Positions 17,898 through 27,162 of a DNA stretch of 42,101 nucleotides are shown here, in pieces. Under the pieces are notes generated by a model, which worked only from the letters and a program-made list of their open reading frames with translations, ran no database searches and was not told where the DNA came from. The DNA comes from Ceratorhiza oryzae-sativae (lineage: Eukaryota > Basidiomycota > Agaricomycetes > Cantharellales > Ceratobasidiaceae). A program made the position numbers and the translations under genes. Positions within the stretch are counted from its first letter, which is position 1; every line of letters starts with the position of its first letter. The stretch spans positions 1 through 42,101 of the forward strand of contig JARWMV010000126.1 in the NCBI GenBank assembly GCA_030998015.1. Reading direction: 5' to 3'.

Positions 17898-18947
17898 ATG
17901 AAAACAAATAAAAATCAATTCGCCATCATAGAGCGAATTAAACGAGAAGGTTCTCTTCTCTACCCCTGCCAAGACGTGCGCTAAAGCGCAGTTCTCTAGG
18001 CAGGGTATAATTTATTCCCTATTAACCAAAGAACTAAATATCCGATTTTCTTCGATAAACTGCTTGAAAGAGTTAACACTCTTAAAGATAAATATAACAT
18101 ACAAGGTTTGTTCTATATTTATGAAAATGCAGAATTAAGTAGAAAAGAAATAAATAAGGATCTTATCAACAAAGGAGGAATTTATATCTGGTGGTGTAAA
18201 ATTACTGGTTTGTTTTACATTGGTTCTGCCAAGTCCTTTGTTGGTAAAAATGGTAGACTCAATGAGTATTTCCAAAAAAGCAGGTTGGAGCTTATTAATA
18301 AGACCAAAATAAGTTCTAATTTGGCTAAGGATATGTTAAAATATCCCAAAGAAAATTGGAATCTCATTATTCTCGAAGCTTCCGAAGGTTTACCCTTTGA
18401 AACTTTAAGAGAAAAAGAACAATTTTGGATGCTTTTGGTTCCTACCTATAATAGGAGTTTTGTGATAGGATCAAATGAAGGTTTACCTATCTCAGAAGAA
18501 AGACGACAAATTATTTCTACTTTGATCTACATTTATGAAATTTCAGCCGATGGTAGACTAGTACCTAACTCTGAACAACAAATATTTGGTGTCAAAAATT
18601 TAGCCAGAACGGGAATTGTGTCTTCTAATCAGTATGATAAAACAATTACTTCTGTAGCTTCTTGGGATGTCCAAGCACATCTTAAATCTGGAATGCCATT
18701 TAAAAACAAATTTATATTTTCAGCTGTTCCTTTGAGTGCTGAAGAACAATTAAATTGGCAAATGCCAGTTGAAGTGAAAGATTCAGGAGTATGGGTCTAT
18801 GAATTTGAGACTTTGAAATTTGTAGAATATTTTGAAAGTGTCAAACTTTGTAGAGAAAAATACAACATACCTTCCTCAACGTTCAAACGAGTTAGAAAAC
18901 ATCGGTTAAATTGTAAAGGCTATTTGTTCAGTAATTCTAAGTTATAG
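17898..18947 (+). pseudogene. GIY-YIG homing endonuclease interrupted by a family C hairpin
   Basis: ATG 17898 opens MKTNKNQFAIIERIKREGSL, which runs into family C copy C6 (17963-18005), where two in-frame stops (TAA, TAG) occur. The same frame continues as YNLFPINQRTKYPIFFDKLL to the 279-residue open part (ATG 18108 to 18947). Nuclease domain: GGIYIWWCKITGLFYIGSA, with canonical GIY and YIG motifs, then KNGRLNEYF and the Glu-containing LREKEQFWMLLVPTYN. The C-terminus VWVYEFETLKFVEYFESVKL plus YNIPSSTFKRVRKH is NUMOD1-like. If translation can start at 18108 the whole nuclease is still made; otherwise the gene is split. Confidence 0.85.
17963..18005 (+). repeat. Family C hairpin, copy C6
   Basis: CCCCTGCC ... 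GGCAGGG between TA and TA (CTCTA / TATAA). Confidence 0.95.
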
Positions 18948-19740
18948 GAAATATTTTAATATATAATTCCCCTCCCGGGGATCTACAAAACTGACTTGCG
19001 TCGTCAAAGGAAACTTAATGCTGGAAAACCCTTATAACTTTTTTTGTACTGCTTAAATTTAAGTAGCAGTGATAATCTAAAAGAGATTGGGCAATCAGCA
19101 GGAAAATTTTATTCCTCAGAGACTTTACGTTTCCATCTTTATTGTCTCAGCACTCCAAAGAAGTGTTGAGTTAGAGATAAGATATAGTCCGCCTTGTTTG
19201 ATTGCTGACCTGAATTCCAGGTCACACAAACATTCAATGGAGTCAGTATGGTCCCTATCTTCCGGAGGGACAAATAGTAAACAGAGGTTGGCCTCTTCGT
19301 ACGAAAGGATCAGATGGCTGTGTTTCTATAGTGTACCAATTGTTGGCTAAAGCTGGCACAGTTGGGTAGCCACAAACATAACGGATAAGCGCTGAAAGCA
19401 TATCAAGCGCGAAACCGCCCTCTAGATACTATCTTTAGTTTTCAAAACTAAATAGATAAGAAATAGAACATTTCTTGAATAGGGTGCAAGTTAAATTGTT
19501 GTGAAACATTAAGCTTAGCACTACTAATTTATCAATTGGCTGAGTGTTATCATATCATTTTTTTTTTTAATTTCAAATTCCGGATTCTTCGAATCTTCTT
19601 CGAATCGCGTAACTTACGTTTACGTATCTTACGTATTGGCGGCCGTGTCAATTTCATTGGTGTCAATTTCATTGGTGTCAATTTCATTGACCGGGCGCCA
19701 ATACTTAGAACCCCTATTTTGAGAATGCTTTGCATTCTTA

Positions 19741-19783
19741 CCCCTGCCAAGACGTGCGCTAAAGCGCAGTTGCCTAGGCAGGG
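19741..19783 (+). repeat. Family C hairpin, copy C7
   Basis: Follows GAATGCTTTGCATTC as copy C2 does. Confidence 0.9.
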
Positions 19784-19784
19784 C

Positions 19785-19978
19785 GAGTACCGTCGCGCTG
19801 GGACCGCCCGAATGGATGCCCGTAGGGCTTGGCCAAAACCACCCCCAAACAATGCAGCGTAGCTGCACATGTTTGGGGGTGTTTTTGGAAATCGCATTTC
19901 GGGCGTCCCCAGCGCGGCCGGCTCGCCGAGAATCGATGATTTGCGAAGGCAAATCTACATCGATTCTCGAGGGTGGTT
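19785..19978 (+). repeat. Composite element E, copy E1
   Basis: GTCGCGCTGGGACC ... CCCAGCGCG outer arm, nested family D hairpin, then an ATCGATGATTTGCGAAGGC ... CATCGAT arm and CTCGAGGG end. Related copies: 26979-27162, 29709-29893 (reverse), partial at 21430-21558 and 32351-32480. Confidence 0.85.
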
Positions 19979-20439
19979 TTACCGTCTCGTGTCAACATAG
20001 TTGACCGGACGGTAAAACTAACGGGTATTGGCGCCAATACTTTTAGCGTATTGGCGGCCGTGTCAATTTCATTGACCGGGCCGCCAATACTTCTTCGGTC
20101 CTTAGACAAAATGGGGTTATTTTTTGGCTTCATCAGTCAAAATTCTCCGGGGTCCCTGTGGAAGTATATATTCTACTACTGCAGCTGCCTCGTAGGGCTC
20201 CTAACCCCGCCGATGGAGGATCGTGCTAGCACGATCGTAATCGGCGGATCCGCGGCATCCAGTCATGCTTGCAGCGCGCTATGCGGCTGCCCGGCAAAAC
20301 TTGCAAAAACACTGTTTTACCGTCTCGTGTCAACATAGTTGACCGGCCGGTAAAACTAAAACCCCTCAAAACGTTTTACCGTCTCGTGTCAACATAGTTG
20401 ACCGGCCGGTAGAACTAAAACCCCTAAATGACCTAACCC

Positions 20440-20660
20440 TGTAGACCCCCAACAAGGCAATGGCCTCCCAATGCGTTGGCCCTACGGGCCAACGTATTGG
20501 GGGGGCCATTACCTTATTGGGGGGCGGATGGGGGTAATGGCCCTCCCAATACGTTGGCCCGTAGGGCGTGCCTTACAGGCTTGGTAACGCATTGGGAGGG
20601 CCATTGCATTATTGGGGGGCAGTAGCAGCATGTACTAGTACATGCTGACGACAGGGTACT
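20440..20660. repeat. Family I/J double hairpins
   Basis: CCTGTAGACCCCCAACAAGG ... CCTTATTGGGGGGC, with inner CCCAATGCGTTGGCCC arms, then AGCAGCATGTACTAGTACAT and GACGACAGGGT closing with CCCTGT. The same array recurs at 30304-30460 and 30892-31040. Confidence 0.8.
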
Positions 20661-22534
20661 GCCGCGGGGTGAAACAACAGTTTTTATTTCAAATCAAACC
20701 CTACCCTATCTCGTGTCAACTATGTTGACCGAGATAGAGTCCAGACTAAATTTTGTGAGGACTGCACTTTGTGCAGCCCATCAAAATTTCCGGGTGCTAG
20801 TTCTATCCTGGGTGGGGGTAGATCTCAGCGCACATTTGACCCGTGGGTTTGTTGGACGAGGCCGCGCTTCTCGCGGCGAGCCCGCTATCTGTGATGCCAG
20901 GGCGGCCCTTAGCTCCAAAGGCCATTGAAACAACAAATTATCAAAGTCTGAAGTAATTAAAACATTTCTCGCTTTATTACAATAAATTATCAGGGTCCCT
21001 GTATATTTTGCTTCGCAAAATGACTTTTTCGCTTACTCCTTTGCCTTTGCCAGGAGCTAGAGAAAACCGCGAAAATATGAACGGGCCATAGTGTTCTCCG
21101 ATTGGCTTAGCCAATCGGGCTCGGTCATCTCTGATGTCCGGCAGCCTATACTTCGCAAATGGTCCCCTTTGCGAGGTCCAAATTTTCGGGAGAGATTCCC
21201 TGTAATTAGGGGGAATAATCCATTTTTGCTGCAGCTACGTTGCAGTATTTCCAAAAGTTGCTGGGCCGCCAAGTCCTTAACCCGCCGATGGAGGATCGTG
21301 CTAGCACGATCGTAATCGGCGGCTCCGCGGCATCCAGTCATGCTTGCAGCGCGCTATGCGGCTGCCCGGCAAAACACTGTTTTACCGTCTCGTGTCAACA
21401 TAGTTGACCGGCCGGTACTGTTTTACTACTCGTCGCGCTGGGACCACCCGAATGGATGTCCAAAACCACCCCCAAACAATGCAGCGTAGCTGCACATGTT
21501 TGGGGGTGTTTTTGGAAATCACATTTCGGGCGTCCCCAGCGCGGCCGACTCGAGGGTGTTTTACCGTCTCGTGTCAACATAGTTGACCGGCCGGTACTGC
21601 CGCGGGGAGAAATATCAGGGTCTCTCTAAATCTAATTAGATTAAGAGGGATTCCCTGTGTTTCGCGTCTTTCAGGTGAAGATTCTTCTCCATCCCATAAG
21701 ACCTTACCATTACTGCAGCTGCCTCGTAGGACTCCTTTGGAGTCCGAAGAGGGCTAGGGTATTGGCGGCCGTGTCAATTTCATTGACCGGGCGCCAATAC
21801 TTGGACGCGTTACGCACAGGAGCGCTGTCGTACTCCAGATGGTGAAGGGCTTTAGTCAACAAGTCCTAACACCATTTTTTTGAAATATTTATAAGTTATG
21901 GGGTCCCTCTAACCGCGTCATGTGTATACTCACGGCACGGGGGATTTTCCTTACACCCCCTCCTCGGGCGTCAATTGACGTCCCGCCCTTTTTCAACCCT
22001 ATGTTCAGTACGTCGGGCCCCCGTCGAAGGCGGGGGATTGGCGGGGTAAAATCTACAAAAATCCAAAGCGCCACCTGCCGGACAAGCCCCCCAATAAGGT
22101 AATGGCCCCCCCAATACGTTGGCCCGTAGGGCCAACGCATTGGGAGGCCATTGCCTTGTTGGGGGTCTACGATGACCGAGCAGGTAACGCGAGGTTATAC
22201 TTTAGTATACCTAGGATTTTTCCGGCGGCGTTCCCGCAGGATTGCTTGGCAATTTTTGGGTCAGGAGCAGCTTAGCCAATCGGGGTAACTGAACAAAAAA
22301 ACAGGGCGGTCGTTCCTATTTCTAAGTTCTGGGGTCCCTCTTAATTTTGACTGATGAAGTCAAAAACATAATTGCGACACAGGCGTCAAGGGTAACGTCG
22401 TCGTGCCGTCTTAACCGCGCCATGAGTATACTTCCGGCGCGGGGGATTCTCCTAACGCCCTTTTCCGGCAGGGCGGATGCTAGAATAAGGCAGGCTTTAT
22501 AAAATAAGTCAGCCAAATATAGGAACACAAAACA

Positions 22535-22556
22535 TGAAGTCATAAGATCGATAAAT
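22535..22556 (+). promoter_or_regulatory. 17-nt motif shared with the rnl GIY-YIG ORF leader
   Basis: AAGTCATAAGATCGATA, ending about 15 nt before the atp6 ATG; second copy at 9447-9463. Confidence 0.3.
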
Positions 22557-22567
22557 CAAATCATACC

Positions 22568-23341
22568 ATGCTAAACACAACACACTTTATTAGTTCTCCT
22601 TTAGAACAATTTGAAGTTACAAACTTAATAGGAATTAATGCACCTATATTAGGTTTTTTTAATTTAACTTTAACAAACTTAGCTCTTTACTCTATTGTAT
22701 TATTATTTTTAACACTAGGTCTACACTTCGTGTCAAGTAATAATAGAAAATTAGTTCCATCTAAATGGTCTATTGCTTTAGAAAGTTCATTTGCAAGTAT
22801 AAACACAATGGTTAGAGATCAAATAGGAACAACGAATGAAGTATACCTTCCATTCATCTATTCTCTATTCTTTTTCATTATCATTGCTAATCTTATCGGA
22901 AACGTTCCGTACAATTATGCAATTGCAACTTCCTTAGTGGTAAGTTTAGGGTTAAGTGTAACTATTTTCCTTGGGGTAACCATCTTGGCTTTGTCAATCC
23001 ACAAAGCAAGATTTTTCTCTTTCTTTATCCCTAGTGGTTGCCCATTAGGGTTAGTGCCATTATTGGTATTAATCGAATTAGTTTCTTATGTGGCTAGAGC
23101 CGCATCTCTAGGAGTACGGTTATTTAGTAATATTATGGCCGGTCACGCATTAGTTAAAATTCTATCTACTTTCTTATTCCAATTAATGAGTAGTGGAGTG
23201 ATTATTGCCATAGTAATGTTAGTTCCGTTCGCACTTTTCGTTGCAATTCTTGGTCTAGAAATTGCTGTTTCTGTTATCCAAGCTTATATTTTCTGTTCAT
23301 TAACTTGCTCGTACTTAAAAGACGCTATCGATCTACATTAA
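22568..23341 (+). CDS. atp6: ATP synthase subunit a (F0 subunit 6), complete
   Basis: 257 residues, the normal length for fungal Atp6. Starts MLNTTHFISSPLEQFEV and has five to six hydrophobic segments. The family's proton-channel signatures are in order: NLIGNVPYNY (about 108-117), the segment around LIELVSYVARAASLGVRLFS containing the essential Arg, NIMAGHALVKI, and the C-terminal LGLEIAVSVIQAYIFCSLTC ending YLKDAIDLH. It forms the proton half-channels of the inner-membrane ATP synthase. The downstream HEG begins 11 nt after its stop. Two further partial copies of its 3' end lie downstream. Its 3' third may be foreign, brought in with the HEG, by analogy with Allomyces. Confidence 0.97.
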   Translation: MLNTTHFISSPLEQFEVTNLIGINAPILGFFNLTLTNLALYSIVLLFLTLGLHFVSSNNRKLVPSKWSIALESSFASINTMVRDQIGTTNEVYLPFIYSLFFFIIIANLIGNVPYNYAIATSLVVSLGLSVTIFLGVTILALSIHKARFFSFFIPSGCPLGLVPLLVLIELVSYVARAASLGVRLFSNIMAGHALVKILSTFLFQLMSSGVIIAIVMLVPFALFVAILGLEIAVSVIQAYIFCSLTCSYLKDAIDLH

Positions 23342-23352
23342 ATATAAAAGTA

Positions 23353-24204
23353 ATGACAATGTTAATGCGACTAAGAAACACAGCATCAATATTTAACTCA
23401 ATAAATGTTATGCAAAATCAATATTTACAACTAGTACGGTTTAACTCTTCTAATAGTAAATCAAGTATTATCAGCACAATTAAACCTTCAAGTTTGTCTA
23501 ATGATACTGATACAACTTCTTCAGAGGTAACGCTATTAGGCCCAGTGCAAAATTCGAAATTGAGTAATGGCTTTTTAACTAAAGAACAAAGAGCTGCCAT
23601 TACAATTCCACAAGCAAAGGAGGAAATCCTGGTAGGTCTGGCCCTTGGTGATCTAAGCATGAAAAGACACCAAGCTAAAACAAAAACAGCAAATCCTGTA
23701 TTACTTTTTGAGCAAGGGTTAATCCACAAAGATTACCTTTTACACCTTTACGGTATATTCCAGGATTTTTGTACCACACCCCCGAAAATTTCTGACAGAT
23801 TGCCCAGCAAAGTAACAGGTAAAACCTATAGCCGAATAAGATTTCAAACTGTATCATTGCCCTGCTTTAACAACCTGTTTGATAGTTTTTATTCTGAGGG
23901 AATTAAAACAATCCCATCAAATATAGGGCAACTGGTTACTCCTCTGGCCCTTTGTTACTGGCTATGTGACGATGGTTCTTACTGTAAAACAACATCTAGA
24001 ATTATTATTTGTACCGACTCTTTTTCTCTAGAGGAAGTAAATTTATTGGCTAATATTCTAAATGACAAATGGAATTTTGAGTGTTACGTCAATAAATATG
24101 GTAATAATTATAGAATACGAATTCCGAAAAAAAGCTTGGCTAAAGTGCAAGTTTTACTGAGAGACATAATGCCAAGCATGATGCTTTATAGAATTGGTCT
24201 TTAG
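23353..24204 (+). CDS. LAGLIDADG_2 homing endonuclease downstream of atp6
   Basis: ATG 23353 lies 11 nt after the atp6 stop (an in-frame ATG at 23305 would overlap atp6). About 283 residues from 23353, with a 70-residue leader (RLRNTASIFNSINVMQNQYL), then FLTKEQRAAITIPQAKEEIL, motif 1 EILVGLALGDLSMKRHQ, LPSKVTGKTYSRIRFQ, FDSFYSEGIKTIPSNIGQL, motif 2 PLALCYWLCDDGSY and the terminal MPSMMLYRIGL. It is the intact reference copy for at least six decayed relatives in the window. Its position between atp6 and a second atp6 3' end matches a free-standing HEG that inserts into atp6 and supplies a replacement 3' end. Confidence 0.93.
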   Translation: MTMLMRLRNTASIFNSINVMQNQYLQLVRFNSSNSKSSIISTIKPSSLSNDTDTTSSEVTLLGPVQNSKLSNGFLTKEQRAAITIPQAKEEILVGLALGDLSMKRHQAKTKTANPVLLFEQGLIHKDYLLHLYGIFQDFCTTPPKISDRLPSKVTGKTYSRIRFQTVSLPCFNNLFDSFYSEGIKTIPSNIGQLVTPLALCYWLCDDGSYCKTTSRIIICTDSFSLEEVNLLANILNDKWNFECYVNKYGNNYRIRIPKKSLAKVQVLLRDIMPSMMLYRIGL

Positions 24205-24290
24205 TGAAATTTCCTATCTGGGTGCCATTAAACTGCACACATTCCCTTTGAAAAATGATTCTTCACTCCCCTCCCTTTTGTGCCCGGGCG

Positions 24291-24731
24291 CGGGTGCCTT
24301 ATAACTACACTATAACTACATCTATCGTAGTAAGTTTAGGACTAAGTTTAACAATCTTTATTGGAGTTACAATCTTAGCTTTATCAATTCACAAAGTAAG
24401 ATTCTTCTCATTCTTTATTCCATCCGGGTGCCCGCTGGGATTAGTTCCCTTATTAGTATTAATCGAGTTGATCTCTTATTTCGCACGAGCTGTGTCTTTA
24501 GGAGTTCGATTGTTCGCTAATATGATGGCCGGTCATACTTTAGTAAAAATATTGTCTACATTCCTATTCCAAATGTTCAGTAGCAGTGTACTGGTTGCAG
24601 TATTTACTTTAATACCATTTGGTATATTTGTAGCAATCATTGGATTGGAGCTTGCTGTTTCAATCATACAAAGTTATGTATTCTGTACTCTAACTTGCTC
24701 ATACTTAAGAGATGCTATTGAATTACACTAG
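24291..24731 (+). pseudogene. atp6: Second copy of the atp6 3' end (residues 113-257)
   Basis: Starts at VPYNYTITTSIVVSLGLSLT and runs without interruption to YLRDAIELH and a stop. It is clearly the same gene region as 22904-23341 but diverged at many codons (e.g. [20 protein letters not shown] versus VARAASLGVRLFSNIMAGHA). No start or 5' part; preceded by a GC-rich run CCCGGGCGCGGGTGCC. The frame is open throughout, which implies recent displacement or continued constraint. Interpreted as the displaced 3' end left behind when the upstream HEG unit integrated. Confidence 0.9.
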
Positions 24732-24737
24732 TGAAAA

Positions 24738-25130
24738 TGATGTCAAATATTAATCCTTGGTTTATAACCGGTATCACGGACAGTGAATTCTTCATCAATG
24801 TCTCCGCGCGCGTTAGTTGCTGGTGGGACTTGTCCCACCAACCAACGTGAGCAATCGCAACCGTTTGCGATTGCTAGTGCGCGGCATAATATCGATATTT
24901 AGCCGCCGGCTGAAAATGACGAACGGTCGTCATTTTCTACGAGGGAATCTTTAGGATTCCCTCTAACGCCGGCGGGAGATTGTAGTTATAAAATATTGTA
25001 TTTTGCCACAATTATGTGTCAGGATATAAATACTTTGAGTTTGGCGTATTTTATGGTTTTCTCTCAATAGAAGCTATTAAACCCCAAACCTGTGGAGTGG
25101 CTCTAATGTTAGATGCCCCCTATTCAAACT
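24738..25130 (+). pseudogene. LAGLIDADG_1 HEG remnant after atp6 copy 2
   Basis: MMSNINPWFITGITDSEFFI starts 7 nt after the atp6 copy-2 stop and contains a recognisable first motif (WFITGITDSEFF). It is cut by A4 at 24804. The following AT-rich sequence to 25130 reads weakly as TLSLAYFMVFSQ. No second domain was found. Confidence 0.65.
24804..24975 (+). repeat. Family A element, copy A4
   Basis: 172 nt, inside the HEG remnant. Confidence 0.95.
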
Positions 25131-25140
25131 ATCAAGAAAT

Positions 25141-25312
25141 CCGCGCGCGTTAGTTGCTGGTGGGACTTGTCCCACCAACCAACGTGAGCAATCGCAACCG
25201 TTTGCGATTGCTAGTGCGCGGCATAATATCGATATTTAGCCGCCGGCTGAAAATGACGAACGGTCGTCATTTTCTACGAGGGAATCTTTAGGATTCCCTC
25301 TAACGCCGGCGG
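25141..25312 (+). repeat. Family A element, copy A5
   Basis: 172 nt; only 165 nt separates it from A4, in the same orientation. Confidence 0.95.
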
Positions 25313-25629
25313 GCCAAGTCTTTTGACAAAATAAACTTCAGCTGTTTTCTTTCTTAATTTCCCAATAAAGAAATTAAGCCTAAAACATCGTGAGTATTGA
25401 GATTTAGAGACTATCACAATAATATATTTTTATACATGTTTTATTTTTCAAATCTTACAATCTTAGCGATTGTGCCCTATTTTTTAGTAATTGCATTTTT
25501 TTACGTTGTTGTAATTCCAACAATCGGATCTGGCTTGGATATCATTAGCGGGTTGGTAATTTGTTCTCTAGTACCTGTTAAACCTCAAAGGCTAACTAAG
25601 CAGGAACGAGAAGCTTTTTCACTTTCAAA

Positions 25630-25805
25630 CCCCCGCTTAGGGTCATCCAGCATTGTATTTATATATAAATACATGCTGTTGACCCGAGGGGTTTGGTTAT
25701 CGAGGCCGCGTTCGCGGCGAGCCGCGCGCACGCCAGGGCCGACTTGGCTTGATTATTGACCTTAAGGTCAATATGAGCCAAGGCGTTCGCAGGCGTGCAC
25801 GGGTC
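25630..25805 (+). repeat. Family B composite element, copy B2
   Basis: CCCCCGCTTAGGGTC, the CCAGCATTGTATTTATATAT hairpin, the GCCGCGTTCGCGGC arm and the GTGCACGGGTC end. Confidence 0.85.
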
Positions 25806-26208
25806 AGAATTGTTACAACAAATTATAGTTGGGACAATAATGGGTGACCTGAATATCCAAAAACGAACTATTAACAGTAATGCTCGTTTAAGATTTCATC
25901 AGGGAATAATTCACGAACAATACCTTATTCACTTGTACGAATTGTTCAGAGCCTATTGTTCATCATCACCCAAAACATCTGATCGGCTTCCCGATAGACG
26001 AACGGGTGAGATATACACTCAAATTGTATTTAATACCCTTGCGCTACCGTGCTTTAACAAATTTTACAACCTATTTTATTTGGATGGTAAAAAAATAGTT
26101 CCAACCAACATAGGTGATCTTCTTACACCTGTTGCTTTAGCCTATTGGATTGCAGATGATGGAGGTTTTTGCAAATCTACTCAAAGAGTTACATTATCAA
26201 CACATTCT

Positions 26209-26380
26209 CCGCGCGCGTTAGTTGCTGGTGGGACTTGTCCCACCAACCAACGTGAGCAATCGCAACCGTTTGCGATTGCTAGTGCGCGGCATAATATCGA
26301 TATTTAGCCGCCGGCTGAAAATGACGAACGGTCGTCATTTTCTACGAGGGAATCTTTAGGATTCCCTCTAACGCCGGCGG
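26209..26380 (+). repeat. Family A element, copy A6 (reference copy)
   Basis: Module 1 is an 8-bp stem CCGCGCGC / GTGCGCGG enclosing two hairpins, TGGTGGGAC TT GTCCCACCA (extended by GTTG/CAAC) and AGCAATCGCAA / TTGCGATTGCT. Linker with the palindrome AATATCGATATT. Module 2 is an 8-bp stem CCGCCGGC / GCCGGCGG enclosing GAAAATGACGA / TCGTCATTTTC and GAGGGAATC / GATTCCCTC. Thus two similar three-way junctions back to back. Confidence 0.95.
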
Positions 26381-26859
26381 GCTGAAGTTGAACTTCTAAT
26401 GAACGTTTTGGGGGACAAATTCGGTTTAAATTTTGCTCTTGACAAACAAGTTTCTGGTTTTAGAATTCGAATTTCAGTTAAATCATTAGCTGATCTTCAA
26501 AGATTATTATCGCCGCACAGGCCTCCTATGATGTTGCATAAAATAGGTTTATAATCGCGCTGGGGTATTTTTTTCCACTTCCTAAAGAAATCCCTAAGGG
26601 GACCCCTCCCGGAGTTTACAGGGTTTTAGACAACCTAAAAAGTTTCTTACAATGTATAGATCTTAAACAAAATTTACATGAAGAGGTAAGTTTACAGTGA
26701 TGGTTCTTTTTATGTTACAATATCTAAAAGTACCAAAAATATAGTAGGTTGGTCAGTTGCTGTTAATTATCAGATTGTATCTTCTATTAACAGTGCTAAT
26801 CTTGCAATGATGGAACAAATAAATTCATTTTATGGTAATATCGGAAATATTTCTGAGCA

Positions 26860-26879
26860 GCCGCATAGCGCGCTGCAAA
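26860..26879. repeat. Family G short hairpin
   Basis: GCAGCCGCATAGCGCGCTGC, also at 3048-3067, 20273-20292, 21348-21367 and 32545-32565. Confidence 0.85.
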
Positions 26880-26978
26880 CATGAAAAAGATAATACTTTA
26901 AGATTTACTGTAAGTGGTTTATCAAATTGCAAAATAGTTCAGAATCATTTTTTAACCTATCCCTTATTAACTTATAAA

Positions 26979-27162
26979 ACCGTCGCGCTGGGACGCCCGA
27001 ATGGATGCCCGTAGGGCTTGGCCAAAACCACCCCCAAACAATGCAGCGTAGCTGCACATGTTTGGGGGTGTTTTTGGAAATCACATTTCGGGCGTCCCCA
27101 GCGCGGCCGGCTCGCCGAGAATCGATGATTTGCGAAGGCAAATCTACATCGATTCTCGAGGG
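26979..27162 (+). repeat. Composite element E, copy E2
   Basis: Ends CCGTCGCGCTGGG ... CTCGAGGG within AACC ... GGTT. It contains a family D hairpin (27023-27078). Confidence 0.9.

Larger units (their letters stand above)
17688..19236 (+). other. Group I intron in rnl at about L2596
   Basis: Downstream of the 12-nt exon 17676-17687. Core after the ORF: P TTAATGCTGGAAAACCC (19014-19030), Q GCAATCAGCAGGAAA (19091-19105), R CCTCAGAGACTTTACG (19114-19129), S AAGATATAGTCCGC (19179-19192). The ORF is in the 5' region. Confidence 0.85.
4134..19545 (+). rRNA. rnl: Mitochondrial large-subunit rRNA, 5' third missing, nine complete introns
   Basis: Structural RNA of the mitoribosome large subunit. Exons, placed by conserved 23S landmarks: 4134-4462 (GAGATAGCTGATATTCC; TTAAGGTCCCCAAA), 6931-7401 (GTAACAACGCAGTAG; AATGCTGACATGAGTAACG), 8942-9154 (TTAATTAAAACACAG), 10545-10559, 11518-11565 (CCTAAGGTAGCGAAAT), 13024-13112 (CAGTGAAATTGAACT), 15128-15538 (GGCAGTTTGTCTGGGGCGG), 16010-16156 (AGGGATAACAGGCTGATAG; TGTTTGGCACCTCGATGTCG), 17676-17687 and 19237-19545 (GGTCCCTATCTTCCGG; TCTTCGTACGAAAGGATCAG). 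Sum about 2.05 kb. Sequence equivalent to E. coli 1-795 is absent. No palindromic element falls in any exon. Confidence 0.93.
19546..22534. repeat. rnl-atp6 intergenic array of palindromic elements
   Basis: About 3 kb with no gene, built almost entirely of hairpins: three tandem TGTCAATTTCATTGG units (about 19644-19690); family C (19741-19783); composite E (19785-19978); family H (19977-20017, 20042-20090, 20315-20356, 20373-20416, 20706-20740, 21380-21417, 21560-21595, 21761-21803); family I (20440-20620, 22087-22170); GGATCGTGCTAGCACGATC arms (20217, 21290); GCAGCGCGCTATGCGGCTGC (20273, 21348); and pieces with GCACTTTGTGC, TTAGCCAATCGG and GGGGTCCCT. Short ORFs here are frames through palindromes. 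Confidence 0.85.
25397..26554 (+). pseudogene. LAGLIDADG_2 HEG (relative of the atp6-linked ORF) with B and A inserts
   Basis: A hydrophobic N-terminal part (LAIVPYFLVIAFFYVVVIPT, unrecognised) leads into RLTKQEREAFSLSN, matching FLTKEQRAA of the intact ORF. Element B2 (25630-25805) interrupts here. The rest reads ELLQQIIVGTIMGDLNIQK (motif 1), LPDRRTGEIYTQIVF, FYNLFYLDGKKIVPTNIGDL, PVALAYWIADDGGF (motif 2) and RVTLSTHS. Element A6 follows, then EVELLMNVLGDKFGLN to MMLHKIGL and a stop at 26554. Upstream and downstream frames of A6 are compatible with loss of 172 or 175 nt. It sits between atp6 copies 2 and 3, so it likely drove the second capture event. Confidence 0.85.

Noticed and set aside
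19977..20416. Possible CRISPR-like repeat array
   Set aside because: Repeats are irregularly spaced, inverted as often as direct, and each is a self-contained hairpin; there are no uniform spacers or cas genes.
19546..22534. Many short ORFs on both strands in the rnl-atp6 spacer
   Set aside because: They are readings of GC-rich palindromes on either strand, with no family match and no AT-rich codon use like the real genes.
26209..26307. Recurrent ORF ends reading ...QPFAIASARHNIDI in many places
   Set aside because: These are frames through family A, not a conserved protein; they appear wherever A interrupts a HEG in that phase.
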